Below are positions 17,999-26,194 of a DNA stretch of 64,000 nucleotides, in pieces; position 1 is the stretch's first letter; every line of letters begins with the position of its first letter. The DNA lies in NCBI GenBank assembly GCA_900549415.1, contig URNX01000003.1:51551-115550 (forward strand), given 5' to 3'. The notes under the pieces were generated by a model. That model made no database searches and had not been told where the DNA came from. It worked only from the letters and a program-made list of their open reading frames with translations. The stretch is from an uncultured bacterium (lineage in GTDB: Bacteria; Verrucomicrobiota; Lentisphaeria; Victivallales; UBA1829). The position numbers were made by a program, and so were the translations under genes.

Positions 17999-18555
17999 CA
18001 ATCCACCTTCACCGGTATGAAAACCGTGTCTTTCAATACAAATTTACCCCCGCCGACCATCCGGCGGAGAAGTTTCTGAAGCTCCGGAAGCCCGCGCTTG
18101 GAAAGCGGATCCGTCTCCTCGTGCGAATAACCGTTCAGGTTCGCGGCGGAAAGGAAAGAGACCTCCGTCGCCTGCCGGTCAACCAAACCCGCTTTCGCCA
18201 GGTCTGCAAGCGTGACGCTGTTGACGTCCGCCCCCTCCGCCAACTCCTTCGAGGTGTCGAATTCCCCGGCGAGGTTCTCCGAATCCGCACTGGTCACAGC
18301 CTTGTCGTCCGCCGTGAACGGGATGCGGTCCGAACCGTAATCCCATTCGAGGATCGGCTCCGGAGAAACGCCGCCGACCGAGGTTCCGAGCGCAGATGCG
18401 ACATCCGCTTCACCGCGCGCGGCAATCAGGCACGAGACATTTTCCATAGAAAGCACGCTGATTGCCAGCACGCCGAGGAACACAAACAGAATCGCAATCA
18501 GCGAAACCGTGAATTCCGCGATCGCCTGTCCCTTTTCCCGTTTTCCGCGTTTCAT
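17998..18555 (-). CDS. TadE/TadG-like membrane-anchored protein
   Basis: A 185-residue protein. After a short basic start comes GQAIAEFTVSLIAILFVFLG, a hydrophobic helix (about 10-35) with the GQ..xEF pattern of TadE/TadG-type minor pseudopilins. The rest is a soluble, probably extracytoplasmic domain without recognisable motif and without cysteine pairs. No other tad genes are nearby, so a role in pilus assembly is not supported by context. The ATG at 18555 is fixed by a near-perfect AGGAGGT 7 nt upstream; the longer frame would start inside that site. Confidence 0.7.
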   Translation of the reverse strand: MKRGKREKGQAIAEFTVSLIAILFVFLGVLAISVLSMENVSCLIAARGEADVASALGTSVGGVSPEPILEWDYGSDRIPFTADDKAVTSADSENLAGEFDTSKELAEGADVNSVTLADLAKAGLVDRQATEVSFLSAANLNGYSHEETDPLSKRGLPELQKLLRRMVGGGKFVLKDTVFIPVKVD

Positions 18556-18603
18556 AGCCGCACCTCCTGACATATCAGTACTTTAGCCCGTTTTTGAAAA
18601 ATC

Positions 18604-18996
18604 TCAAGAGGGAGTATCGTTTTTTTCCGCGACAGCCATCGCCACGGCATGCCCGCGCTCGTGACTGATGCTGACAAAGACCCGTGCAATGCCATTCTCC
18701 TTCATCGTGCGCGCGCCGTCGCCGGAGAGCGTCACGACAGGAGCGCCGGATGCGGAGCCGGTCACTTCGATATCGCGCCATGCGCAGCGCCCGCCGAGTC
18801 CGCAGCCGAGCGCCTTCGCGACCGCCTCTTTCGCGGCCCAGCGTCCGGCGATGAACTGGACGCTGTCGCCGCGGCGTTTTGCTTCCGCTCCTTCGCTGTC
18901 GGTCAGGATATACCCGGTGAAACGGTCGCCGTGGCGTGCAAGCACCTTCGCAATCCGTTCAATTTCCACGAGATCGGTTCCGATTCCGAAAATCAT
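18604..18996 (-). CDS. acpS: Holo-[acyl-carrier-protein] synthase
   Basis: A 130-residue phosphopantetheinyl transferase that activates ACP with CoA. The N-terminal GIGTDLVEIERI (Mg ligand Asp), the central RWAAKEAVAKALG (WxxKEA) and the late SISHERGHAVAMA are the three AcpS motifs. Length matches the family (about 120-130). It starts within the end of radC (ATGA overlap at 18993-18996), an unusual neighbour that simply reflects operon packing. Confidence 0.95.
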   Translation of the reverse strand: MIFGIGTDLVEIERIAKVLARHGDRFTGYILTDSEGAEAKRRGDSVQFIAGRWAAKEAVAKALGCGLGGRCAWRDIEVTGSASGAPVVTLSGDGARTMKENGIARVFVSISHERGHAVAMAVAEKNDTPS

Positions 18997-19913
18997 GCTC
19001 CGCGTCCTTTCTTTTTCTTGCGGTCGGAAGCCTTCAGATACGAATCCACGCGGTCGTCAATCTGAAAATCTGAATCGCGCGTCATTTCCCCGCAATCCTT
19101 CAGATCGTGAATTGCGGAAAGTTTGGCAAGTTCGGAGAAAGCGGCCGCGCGCTTCTCCTCCGGCGTCATGCCCTTCGGCTTCTCCGCTTTCTTCGGAGGC
19201 TGCGCAAACGGACGGTCCAGCGGAATCAGCTCATTCGCCGTAATGCTGAAACAGGCGTTCCGTGCAATGATGATATGATCCACGACGTCCAGCCGCACGG
19301 CGGAGGCCGCAATCTTGATTGCGCGCGTCAGCTGAATGTCCGCGGGCGACGGCACCGGCGAACCGCTCGGATGATTATGCAGCAGAATGATGCCGCGCGC
19401 AGACATATCCAGAGCCCGCGTGAGCAGCTGGCGCGGATGAATGTAAAGCTGGTCAATCGTCCCCTCAACCATGATCTCATCGCCGATAATTTCATTCTGC
19501 GTGTTGAGATAAATGACCATGAAGACTTCGTTTTCAAGCCCGGCGAGCTTCATCCGCGCATAACGGATCACCTCTTCCGTCGACGACAGCACCTCACGCC
19601 CTTTGATCTGTTCATAAAGGCAATCGGAGCAGAGCCCCTTCATGAGCTGAATCAGAAGCGCGACGTTCTCCCCGACTCCCGGGACTTCGGTCAGGCGTTT
19701 TTCCGGCGCATTCATAATGGCGGTGATCGAACCGAACTTTTTCAGAAGTTCCTTCGCAATCGGCTTCACATCACGCCGGGCGATGACGTAAGTCAGCAGA
19801 AGTTCAAGCTTTTCATAGTCCAGCATGCCGTCGTGTCCCGCCTTGCGGTACTTCTGCCGCAACCGGTCGCGATGCCCCGCCGCAAGCTCCGGATTGAATG
19901 AGCTCCCAGCCAT
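18993..19913 (-). CDS. radC: RadC/JAMM family protein
   Basis: A 306-residue protein. An N-terminal HhH region (LTEVPGVGENVA near 80-90) precedes a JAB1/MPN domain with the metal motif LLHNHPSGSPVPSPAD near 180. The last 80 residues are a Lys-rich, low-complexity tail longer than in most RadC proteins (about 225 residues). The historical DNA-repair assignment is weak; members behave as zinc-metallo proteins of unknown substrate. It is coupled to acpS by a 4-bp overlap and lies 4 bp after the methyltransferase gene. Confidence 0.93.
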   Translation of the reverse strand: MAGSSFNPELAAGHRDRLRQKYRKAGHDGMLDYEKLELLLTYVIARRDVKPIAKELLKKFGSITAIMNAPEKRLTEVPGVGENVALLIQLMKGLCSDCLYEQIKGREVLSSTEEVIRYARMKLAGLENEVFMVIYLNTQNEIIGDEIMVEGTIDQLYIHPRQLLTRALDMSARGIILLHNHPSGSPVPSPADIQLTRAIKIAASAVRLDVVDHIIIARNACFSITANELIPLDRPFAQPPKKAEKPKGMTPEEKRAAAFSELAKLSAIHDLKDCGEMTRDSDFQIDDRVDSYLKASDRKKKKGRGA

Positions 19914-19917
19914 GAAT

Positions 19918-21111
19918 TCACCCCCGCTTCAGCCAGGTCAGCGATTCAAAATGCGCCGTCGACGGGAACAGGTCGAACAGCCCCGTCTCCGCAACGGTCC
20001 ACCCCTGCTGCCGGAACAGCGCAAGGTCGCGCGCCAGCGTATCGGGCCCGCAGGAAACATAAACCAGATCATGCGCAGCGCTTCTGGAAAGCGCATCAAT
20101 CACCGGACGCTCCAGTCCGGTGCGCGGCGGATCAACCAGCATCAGCGGACGCTGCTTCGTCTGAAGCGGAAGCTGTCCGAGCATCCGGACCGCATCACCC
20201 GCAAGGAATTTGCAGTGCGGCAGACCGTGTTCATGCAGATTTTCATTTGCCGCGCGGACGGCGTCCGCGTCAAGCTCCACACCGTAGACTTTGCCGACAC
20301 CGACCTCAGCCGCGAGCACGGAAAACACGCCGCATCCGCAGTAAAGTTCGATGAACACTTCCGGCTTCACCTCCTCCACGATCCGCAGGAATTCCGCCGC
20401 AAGTTTCGACGCCATCTCCGTGTTGATCTGGAAGAACGAACGGCGCGGAACCGCAAATTCTCCGTATGGTCGGATGGTATCGGTCAGGAACTCTTCCGAA
20501 TCCTCCGCCTCCAGCAGAAGCGCGCCGTCATGCGGCGTATAGCGGAATGTCAGCGGGGAAATTCCCTCCGGAAGCGAAGCGCGGAATGCGGGATCGTTGA
20601 GTTTTTCATCCATCAGACGCGCGATTTCCGGGCGAGCCAGGAGACATTCGCGGATGTCAAGAACCGTTTTGTTGTCCTCCATCCGGTATCCGATGCGGAC
20701 CTCTTCTCCGTTTTTTTCGGCGGTAAGTTTGATTTTGTTCCGCCAGCCCATGCGCCGCGGCGCGGCGGCCGGTTCCCGCATCGCGGAGGGCTCCGCAAGG
20801 TGCGAATGAAGGAGAAAACGCTCAAACTGTTTCTGCTTCCACTCAAGTTCAACCGGATAATCAACCTGGGAATACGCACAGCCCGGACACTCCGCCGCAT
20901 AACGGCAGACCGGCTGGATCCGGTCCGGCGAGGGTTCGATTATCTCTTTGATTTCCGCCTCCGCACAGTTTTTCTTCTCTTTCGTAACCGCGCACAGGAG
21001 AGTATCCCCCGGCGCTCCGCCGCGAATAAAACAGCGTTTGCCCGAAGGCATCGAGGCGACGGCTTTGCCGCGATAGGCGAAAGCGTCCGGCTTGAGTGTC
21101 AGTTCCTGCAT
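19918..21111 (-). CDS. TrmA/RumA-family class I SAM-dependent RNA (uracil-5) methyltransferase
   Basis: A 397-residue enzyme. It has a small N-terminal TRAM-like region, a cysteine set for a [4Fe-4S] cluster (CRYAAECPGCAYS), the SAM motif FIELYCGCGVFSVLAA, VDPPRTGLERP and the catalytic cysteine in VYVSCGPDTLARDL. It methylates C5 of uridines in tRNA or rRNA; whether the site is U54, U747 or U1939 cannot be told. The ATG at 21111 with AAGGACG upstream is used; the TTG at 21126 is a weaker start. Confidence 0.92.
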   Translation of the reverse strand: MQELTLKPDAFAYRGKAVASMPSGKRCFIRGGAPGDTLLCAVTKEKKNCAEAEIKEIIEPSPDRIQPVCRYAAECPGCAYSQVDYPVELEWKQKQFERFLLHSHLAEPSAMREPAAAPRRMGWRNKIKLTAEKNGEEVRIGYRMEDNKTVLDIRECLLARPEIARLMDEKLNDPAFRASLPEGISPLTFRYTPHDGALLLEAEDSEEFLTDTIRPYGEFAVPRRSFFQINTEMASKLAAEFLRIVEEVKPEVFIELYCGCGVFSVLAAEVGVGKVYGVELDADAVRAANENLHEHGLPHCKFLAGDAVRMLGQLPLQTKQRPLMLVDPPRTGLERPVIDALSRSAAHDLVYVSCGPDTLARDLALFRQQGWTVAETGLFDLFPSTAHFESLTWLKRG

Positions 21112-21134
21112 GAATCGTCCTTGCAAATAATATT

Positions 21135-22322
21135 TCAGCGCCTTCCGGCGTTAACTATCAGCGTCTTGCGCCAGCGTTTGCCGACGCTTTTGAGTGTATA
21201 AACCGAGCCGAGCGAATCCATCGCGACCAGTTCGCATGGTTCGCCGCCCGAAAACAGCCAGCGCACCGTCCCGAGCGTCGCAGGGCGCAGGGACTTCGGC
21301 TCACACGAGGAATAATCTTTCAGGCTCTCCGGATCCAACCGGAAGACGCGCCCTTTGATCACCCTCATGACAAACAGATTCGGTCCGTTCTCCTGCCAGA
21401 CAAAACGCCCTGCGGAATCCGCGGCAATCTCCCGCTGTTTGCCTTCCACATGAAGGAACAGACGGCACTTCCCGTTCGTGTCGGGCAGAGCTGAAAAGAG
21501 GAATCCCGAACCGTCCGGCTTCGTGCATACAAGTTCCCCGATGCGGAACCGCTCCTTGCGCGGCTCCTTCGAAGCAACCTCGCCGGACGCGGCGTCGATC
21601 CGGTAAAACGCATCCTCCGCCGCGGCAATCACAGCCGTTCCATCCGGAGATACCCGGAGAAGCGGACAAGGCGCTCTGAAAAGCGTTTTTGATTTTCCGT
21701 CTTCCAGATTCAGCATCCGGACTGCGCCTTTTGCATCCGCAAAGAACAGCGAAGCTCCCGCGACCGCAAACGACACCGGCTTATCCGTCCGGTGAAATGA
21801 GCGTTCCTTCCCCTCCTTCAAATCAAGGACAACGAATCCGGCGGGCTGTTTCAGCACCGGCTGAGCCTCCGCAAAGGCAACCGCATATTCGAGCGTGTTT
21901 CCGAGCCGCAGCGCGGAAAGTTTGCGTCCGACCGTGAAGTATCCCGCAATGCGTTTGCGGAGGACGTCGAGCAGAATGATTCTTCCGCCCTGTGCCTCCT
22001 CACACTTCCCGACCGTTTCCAGAAATGCGGCAACCGAGCCGTCAAGCACAGCTGCGGCGTCGGCGACCCGCAGAGCTCCCGTTCCCGTCAGATCCCAGCC
22101 GGGGATCCAGACATAATCCTTCCCAGTATCCGGCAGAGCCGCGGCAAGAGTATTCTCCTTGATTTTCGCAAGCGGCTGAAGACGATCCTCCGCGCGGATA
22201 TTCGCCTCCTCTTCAATCGAAACACGCACGGTCTGCTCCGCCTGCGGGATGCGGATTTTCAACCCCTCCTCCATTGCGGAGAGGGAAGCAAGACAAAGGA
22301 ATGTCAGCAGCAGCCGGATCAT
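21135..22322 (-). CDS. Secreted beta-propeller-like protein of unknown function
   Basis: A 395-residue protein with an N-terminal signal peptide (MIRLLLTFLCLASLSA) followed by repeating beta-rich units such as LLRVSPDGTAVIAAAED and FYRIDAASGEV, which suggest a WD40/TolB-like propeller. No catalytic motif is visible. It begins 9 bp after purT ends, so it shares the purT transcript, and the RNA methyltransferase follows by 23 bp. Neither neighbour hints at a role. A location in the periplasm or outer surface is likely. Confidence 0.7.
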   Translation of the reverse strand: MIRLLLTFLCLASLSAMEEGLKIRIPQAEQTVRVSIEEEANIRAEDRLQPLAKIKENTLAAALPDTGKDYVWIPGWDLTGTGALRVADAAAVLDGSVAAFLETVGKCEEAQGGRIILLDVLRKRIAGYFTVGRKLSALRLGNTLEYAVAFAEAQPVLKQPAGFVVLDLKEGKERSFHRTDKPVSFAVAGASLFFADAKGAVRMLNLEDGKSKTLFRAPCPLLRVSPDGTAVIAAAEDAFYRIDAASGEVASKEPRKERFRIGELVCTKPDGSGFLFSALPDTNGKCRLFLHVEGKQREIAADSAGRFVWQENGPNLFVMRVIKGRVFRLDPESLKDYSSCEPKSLRPATLGTVRWLFSGGEPCELVAMDSLGSVYTLKSVGKRWRKTLIVNAGRR

Positions 22323-22330
22323 ATTCACTC

Positions 22331-23512
22331 TCAAAGTTCAACGCACAGGGCGTCTCTCATCTTCTTGACCTGTTCGACCGCTTTTTCGACCGATTCCGCG
22401 CGGGCGAGGAGCACGCCGAGGCGGCGGTGTCCGTTGAGTTCACCCTTCCCGAAAATCCGCATGGAAGTATCGGGATCCGCAAGAACATTTTCGAGTCCGC
22501 TGAACGAAACATGATCCGATACGCCGTCGGCGACAATCGCCTTCGATGCGGAAGGTCCGTGGAAAGCAATGTTCGGAATCGGCAGACCGAGGATCGCGCG
22601 GGCGTGCAGAGCAAATTCGGAGAGATCCTGCGAAATCATCGTAACCATTCCGGTATCGTGCGGACGGGGGCTGATTTCGCTGAAAATCACCTCGTCGCCT
22701 TTTACAAACATTTCTACGCCGAAAATGCCGCGCCCGCCGATGGCGTCCGTGATTTTCTTTGCGATATCCTCCGCCTTTTCAAGCGCGGATGCGGTCATTG
22801 CCTGCGGCTGCCAGGACTCCTGATAGTCGCCGCCGACCTGATGATGCCCGATCGGCTTGAGGAACGAGGTTCCGCCGATGTGACGCACGGTCAGCAGGGT
22901 GATTTCATAGTCGAAATCAACAAATCCCTCCACGATGACTCTTCCCGCTCCGGCGCGTCCGCCCTCCTGCGAAATGTGCCACGCTTTGTCGATATCCGCC
23001 TCGGAGCGGACAACGCTCTGACCGTGTCCGGAAGAGCTCATGACGGGCTTGACGACACAGGGAATTCCGACCTCTTTGACGGCGGCTTTGAACTCGTCTT
23101 CGCTGTCCGCGAAACGGTATTTTGAAGTGGGCAGACCGAGTTCTTCCGCGGCGAGACGGCGGATGCCTTCGCGGTTCATGGTCAGATAGGTTGCGCGCGC
23201 GTTCGGGATGACGTGATATCCCTCCTGCTCCAGCTTGATGAGCTCCGGCGTTGCAATCGCTTCGATTTCCGGAACGATGTAGTCGGGCTTCTCAAGTTCA
23301 ACGACGTCGCGGAGAGCCTTTGCATCGAGCATATTGATGACATGGCTTCTGTGAGCGACCTGCATCGCGGGAGCGTTCGGATAGCGGTCAACCGCGATCA
23401 CCTCGACTCCGAGTCTCTGCATTTCAATCGCAACTTCTTTTCCCAGTTCGCCCGATCCGAGCAAAAGCACCTTGACAGCGCTGGAAGTGAGAGCGGTTCC
23501 TAGTTTGGCCAT
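22331..23512 (-). CDS. purT: Formate-dependent phosphoribosylglycinamide formyltransferase
   Basis: A 393-residue ATP-grasp enzyme using formate and ATP to formylate GAR in purine synthesis. The N-terminal GSGELGKEVAIEMQRLGVEV, the ATP-grasp VVKPVMSSSGHGQS, GHHQVGGDYQESWQP and the late SEISPRPHDTGMVT are diagnostic for PurT as opposed to PurK. Length matches the E. coli protein (392). It heads the long minus-strand run and has a promoter and AGGAGG upstream. Formate dependence fits an anaerobic life style. Confidence 0.97.
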   Translation of the reverse strand: MAKLGTALTSSAVKVLLLGSGELGKEVAIEMQRLGVEVIAVDRYPNAPAMQVAHRSHVINMLDAKALRDVVELEKPDYIVPEIEAIATPELIKLEQEGYHVIPNARATYLTMNREGIRRLAAEELGLPTSKYRFADSEDEFKAAVKEVGIPCVVKPVMSSSGHGQSVVRSEADIDKAWHISQEGGRAGAGRVIVEGFVDFDYEITLLTVRHIGGTSFLKPIGHHQVGGDYQESWQPQAMTASALEKAEDIAKKITDAIGGRGIFGVEMFVKGDEVIFSEISPRPHDTGMVTMISQDLSEFALHARAILGLPIPNIAFHGPSASKAIVADGVSDHVSFSGLENVLADPDTSMRIFGKGELNGHRRLGVLLARAESVEKAVEQVKKMRDALCVEL

Positions 23513-23546
23513 GATAAAAACTCCTCCTGTTGTTTATAATAGAATG

Positions 23547-23574
23547 AATATACGGGATTCCGCGTTTTTTTCAA
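23547..23574 (-). promoter_or_regulatory. Probable purT promoter
   Basis: Minus-strand TTGAAA (23574-23569) and TATATT (23552-23547) are spaced 16 bp, 34 bp ahead of the purT ATG. Confidence 0.6.
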
Positions 23575-23644
23575 GCGGCGGAACAAAAAAGCATGAAAAA
23601 AACCGTCCGCCAAAAGAAAACTCCGGATTTTTTGCAAGCGGCGT

Positions 23645-23673
23645 TTGAAAAAATCGGGAAATGCGTATATATT
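23645..23673 (+). promoter_or_regulatory. Probable promoter of the 35-residue protein gene
   Basis: TTGAAA (23645-23650) and TATATT (23668-23673) are spaced 17 bp, 44 bp before the ATG at 23718. Confidence 0.6.
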
Positions 23674-23717
23674 TACCGGAAATGCGTAAAGCAAATAGAA
23701 AAATCAAGGAGTTTCAA

Positions 23718-23825
23718 ATGGGACAGCAGTACAATAAGGTTCAGAAGCGCGCTCGTCGCAAACGCTACAACGAAAGACTCAAAGCAAGAGCCAAAGCCGC
23801 GATGAAGGCCGCAAAGAAAAAATAA
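23718..23825 (+). CDS. Very small, highly basic conserved-looking protein (35 residues)
   Basis: An ATG preceded by AAGGAG (7-nt spacing) opens a 35-codon frame ending in TAA at 23823-23825. The product begins MGQQYNKVQKRARRKRYNER and continues Lys/Ala/Arg-rich; about half the residues are Lys or Arg, and there is no acidic cluster or membrane segment. Such composition suits an RNA- or ribosome-binding peptide, but no named family is recognised. The gene is a complete unit: a promoter 44 bp upstream and an intrinsic terminator 8 bp downstream. It is too short for routine gene callers and is likely to be missed. Confidence 0.75.
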   Translation: MGQQYNKVQKRARRKRYNERLKARAKAAMKAAKKK

Positions 23826-23832
23826 CGTAAAG

Positions 23833-23855
23833 AGGCGGGCAAAACCCGCCTTTTT
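23833..23855 (+). terminator. Intrinsic terminator after the 35-residue protein gene
   Basis: A 7-bp G/C stem (AGGCGGG with CCCGCCT, 23833-23839 and 23845-23851) around a 5-nt loop is followed by TTTT. Confidence 0.85.
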
Positions 23856-23893
23856 CGTTTTCACGCGGAAATTCAAACGATCAGGAACAAACT

Positions 23894-24691
23894 ATGGCAC
23901 AGATTCATCCTACCGCTGTTGTCGATCCCTCCGCGAAGCTCGCGGATAATGTGGTGATCGGGCCCCACTGCGTCGTTGAGCACGATGTGGAAATCGGCGC
24001 CGGAACCCGCCTCATGGCAAACTCTTTCGTCGGCTGCTACACCACTATGGGCGAAAACAACCTCGTCTACCCCTTCGCCTCCATCGGCTCCGACCCCGAA
24101 GATTACGGATTCGACGGTTCCGTCTCCTACACAAAAATCGGCAGCAACAACCGCTTCCGCGAAGGCGTGACCGTCAACCGCGCCACCCATGAAGGCGCCG
24201 AAACGGTGATCGGTGACGGCTGCTTCCTGATGGCGAACGCGCATGTCGCACACAACTGCAAAGTCGGCAACAATGTCATCATGGTTGTTGGAGCAACCCT
24301 CGGCGGCTATGTGGAAGTCGGCGACAAAGCCCTTCTCTCCGGGCTGATTGCAGTTCACCAGTTCTGCCGCGTCGGCCGCATGGCGGTTCTGAGCGGAGTC
24401 TCCGCAATCTCCGTCGACCTCCCCCCGTTCATGATCGGCGACGGCCGCAACGGCGGCGTCCGCGGATTCAATATCGTGGGACTCCGCCGCAACGGATTCT
24501 CTCACGAGACAATTCATGCAATCAAGAAAGTTTACGATATTTTCTTCCGTCAGGGTCTGAACACCACAAATGCCATTGAGCGCACGCTCGCCGAAGTTCC
24601 GCAGCTTCCCGAAGTTGTCGAATTCCTCGATTTCGTCCGCTCCTCCAAGCGCGGCATTCTGACCGGCGACCGTCACGGCAGAAGAGCGTAA
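23894..24691 (+). CDS. lpxA: UDP-N-acetylglucosamine O-acyltransferase
   Basis: A 265-residue left-handed beta-helix protein catalysing the first step of lipid A synthesis. Hexapeptide repeats fill the first 190 residues. The catalytic histidine lies in NAHVAHNCKVGNN, and the acceptor region TAVHQF-equivalent appears as LIAVHQFCRVG. The helical C-terminus with FNIVGLRRNGFSHETI is typical of LpxA rather than LpxD. Length fits E. coli LpxA (262). It stands alone, away from lpxB/lpxD/fabZ, and confirms an LPS-type outer membrane. Confidence 0.96.
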   Translation: MAQIHPTAVVDPSAKLADNVVIGPHCVVEHDVEIGAGTRLMANSFVGCYTTMGENNLVYPFASIGSDPEDYGFDGSVSYTKIGSNNRFREGVTVNRATHEGAETVIGDGCFLMANAHVAHNCKVGNNVIMVVGATLGGYVEVGDKALLSGLIAVHQFCRVGRMAVLSGVSAISVDLPPFMIGDGRNGGVRGFNIVGLRRNGFSHETIHAIKKVYDIFFRQGLNTTNAIERTLAEVPQLPEVVEFLDFVRSSKRGILTGDRHGRRA

Positions 24692-24694
24692 CCG

Positions 24695-24728
24695 AAAAAG
24701 GCGCCTGCGCCGGCACTTTTTCTCTTTT
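24695..24728 (+). terminator. Weak terminator after lpxA
   Basis: A GGCGC/GCGCC hairpin core just after the lpxA stop is followed by a T-rich tract from 24717. The stem is short, so confidence is modest. Confidence 0.4.
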
Positions 24729-24835
24729 TTTCTGCAAAAAATTCTTCCATCCTGTTGAATTTGCAATTTTATCAGCTAACTTACCTCATAACACCGTTTT
24801 TTCGCCGGAATAATCAACGAAAAGGAGAAATCCAA

Positions 24836-25957
24836 ATGGCGCTTGACAAAAGTGTTGGAACGCAGTCCCTTGCTATGGACTCCAAAAAAGAAGAATTCAA
24901 AGGCAAAAAACTCCGCGTGGCGATCGTCGGATGCGGCGGCATCTGCCAGTCTCACATGGAAGCTTACAAAAACATTCCTGAAGTAGAAATCGTCGCCGGC
25001 GTGGATATTCTCCCCGAACGCCTCGAAGTCATGGAATCCAAGTGGGGCCTCCCGAAAAAGGCGCTCTTCAAAGACTGGAAAGTCATGCTCAAGAAGATCA
25101 AGCCCGATGCGGTCGACGTCTGCACCCCCAACGGCGTTCACGCTCCCGCCGTCATCGACGCCCTCAATGCCGGCTGCCATGCCATGACTGAAAAGCCCAT
25201 GGGCATGAGCGTCAAAGAGTGCGAAGAAATGGTCAAAGTTGCAAAGAAGAACAAACGCAAACTCGCCGTCGGCTTCCAGCAGAGATACCACAACAATACC
25301 GAATTCCTCGTCCGCGCACGCGATGAAGGCCAGTTCGGCAAAATCATGTTCGTCAAGTGCCGCGCTCTCCGCAGACGCGGTATCCCGAACTGGGGCGTCT
25401 TCGGACAGAAAGAGCTCCAGGGCGGCGGTCCCATGATCGATATCGGCGTGCACCTCATCGAAGTCGCGCACTACTTCATGGGCTCCCCCAAGCCGGTCGC
25501 GGCATCCGGAAACATCTGGACCTACATCGGCGACAAGCCCTCTGAAGTCGTCTCCCCCTGGCCCAACTGGGATTGGAAAACCTTCACCGTGGAAGACCTC
25601 GCAATCGGCCAGATCCGTTTCGACAACGGCGCCATCATGCAGATCGAAACCTCCTTCTCCGCTCACATCAAGGAAGACGTCTGGAACTTCACCTTCATGG
25701 GCGACAAGGGCGGCGGCTCCTGGTCTCCCGCGGAAATCTACCGCGACTCCACAGGAACCATGATCAACGAAGTCCCGGGATTCCTCCCCGAAAGCTCCTG
25801 GAATTTCCTCTTCACCCAGAAGCTCAAAAACTTCGTCAACGCATGTCTTAACGACACCGAACTCCGTGCTCCGGGCGAAGCCGGACTTGCTGTTCAGAAA
25901 ATCCTCAACGGCATCTACGATTCCGCCGCTGCAGGAAAAGAAGTCGTCATCAAGTAA
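24836..25957 (+). CDS. Gfo/Idh/MocA family oxidoreductase
   Basis: A 373-residue NAD(P)-dependent sugar dehydrogenase-like protein. The Rossmann motif VAIVGCGGICQSHMEAY begins near residue 29 after an unusual 27-residue N-terminal extension. EKPMGMSVKECEEM (EKP motif) and the C-terminal domain with GGPMIDIGVHLIEVAHYFMG complete the family pattern. No twin-arginine signal is seen. AAAGGAG precedes the ATG at 24836, which decides it over an earlier in-frame start. Substrate is unknown; it is a single-gene unit closed by a strong terminator. Confidence 0.92.
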   Translation: MALDKSVGTQSLAMDSKKEEFKGKKLRVAIVGCGGICQSHMEAYKNIPEVEIVAGVDILPERLEVMESKWGLPKKALFKDWKVMLKKIKPDAVDVCTPNGVHAPAVIDALNAGCHAMTEKPMGMSVKECEEMVKVAKKNKRKLAVGFQQRYHNNTEFLVRARDEGQFGKIMFVKCRALRRRGIPNWGVFGQKELQGGGPMIDIGVHLIEVAHYFMGSPKPVAASGNIWTYIGDKPSEVVSPWPNWDWKTFTVEDLAIGQIRFDNGAIMQIETSFSAHIKEDVWNFTFMGDKGGGSWSPAEIYRDSTGTMINEVPGFLPESSWNFLFTQKLKNFVNACLNDTELRAPGEAGLAVQKILNGIYDSAAAGKEVVIK

Positions 25958-25974
25958 ACACTTGCATTGCGCAG

Positions 25975-26010
25975 TCCGGAGAACCGCCCAAACGGTTCTC
26001 CGGATTTTTT
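25975..26010 (+). terminator. Strong intrinsic terminator after the oxidoreductase
   Basis: A perfect 12-bp stem (25975-25986 with 25993-26004) around a 6-nt loop is followed by TTTTTT. Confidence 0.92.
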
Positions 26011-26065
26011 CACCGCCCGTTTATCCTATGCCTGCAAAGCATTCAATTGCATAGAAAACAAGTAT

Positions 26066-26093
26066 TTGTTATTTGAAAAATCGCTGTTATAGT
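26066..26093 (+). promoter_or_regulatory. Candidate promoter of the polyferredoxin-lar-tat-nik operon
   Basis: TTGTTA (26066-26071) and TATAGT (26088-26093) are spaced 16 bp. A second possibility is TTGACT at 26133 with a poorer -10. The leader of about 95 nt before the ATG at 26195 shows no riboswitch I can recognise. Confidence 0.45.
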
Positions 26094-26194
26094 TTATTCC
26101 CAAAAAAAATTTCAGATTTTCCGCAAGAAGCGTTTGACTTGCAGCGGCTCTAACGTTTAAATTATGCGGAGAAGAGGGAAACGGAGAAATTTTC

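Noticed and set aside
23593..23805. 70-codon plus-strand frame over the 35-residue gene
   Set aside because: It is out of frame with the gene that has the ribosome site, promoter and terminator, and it shows no recognisable pattern.
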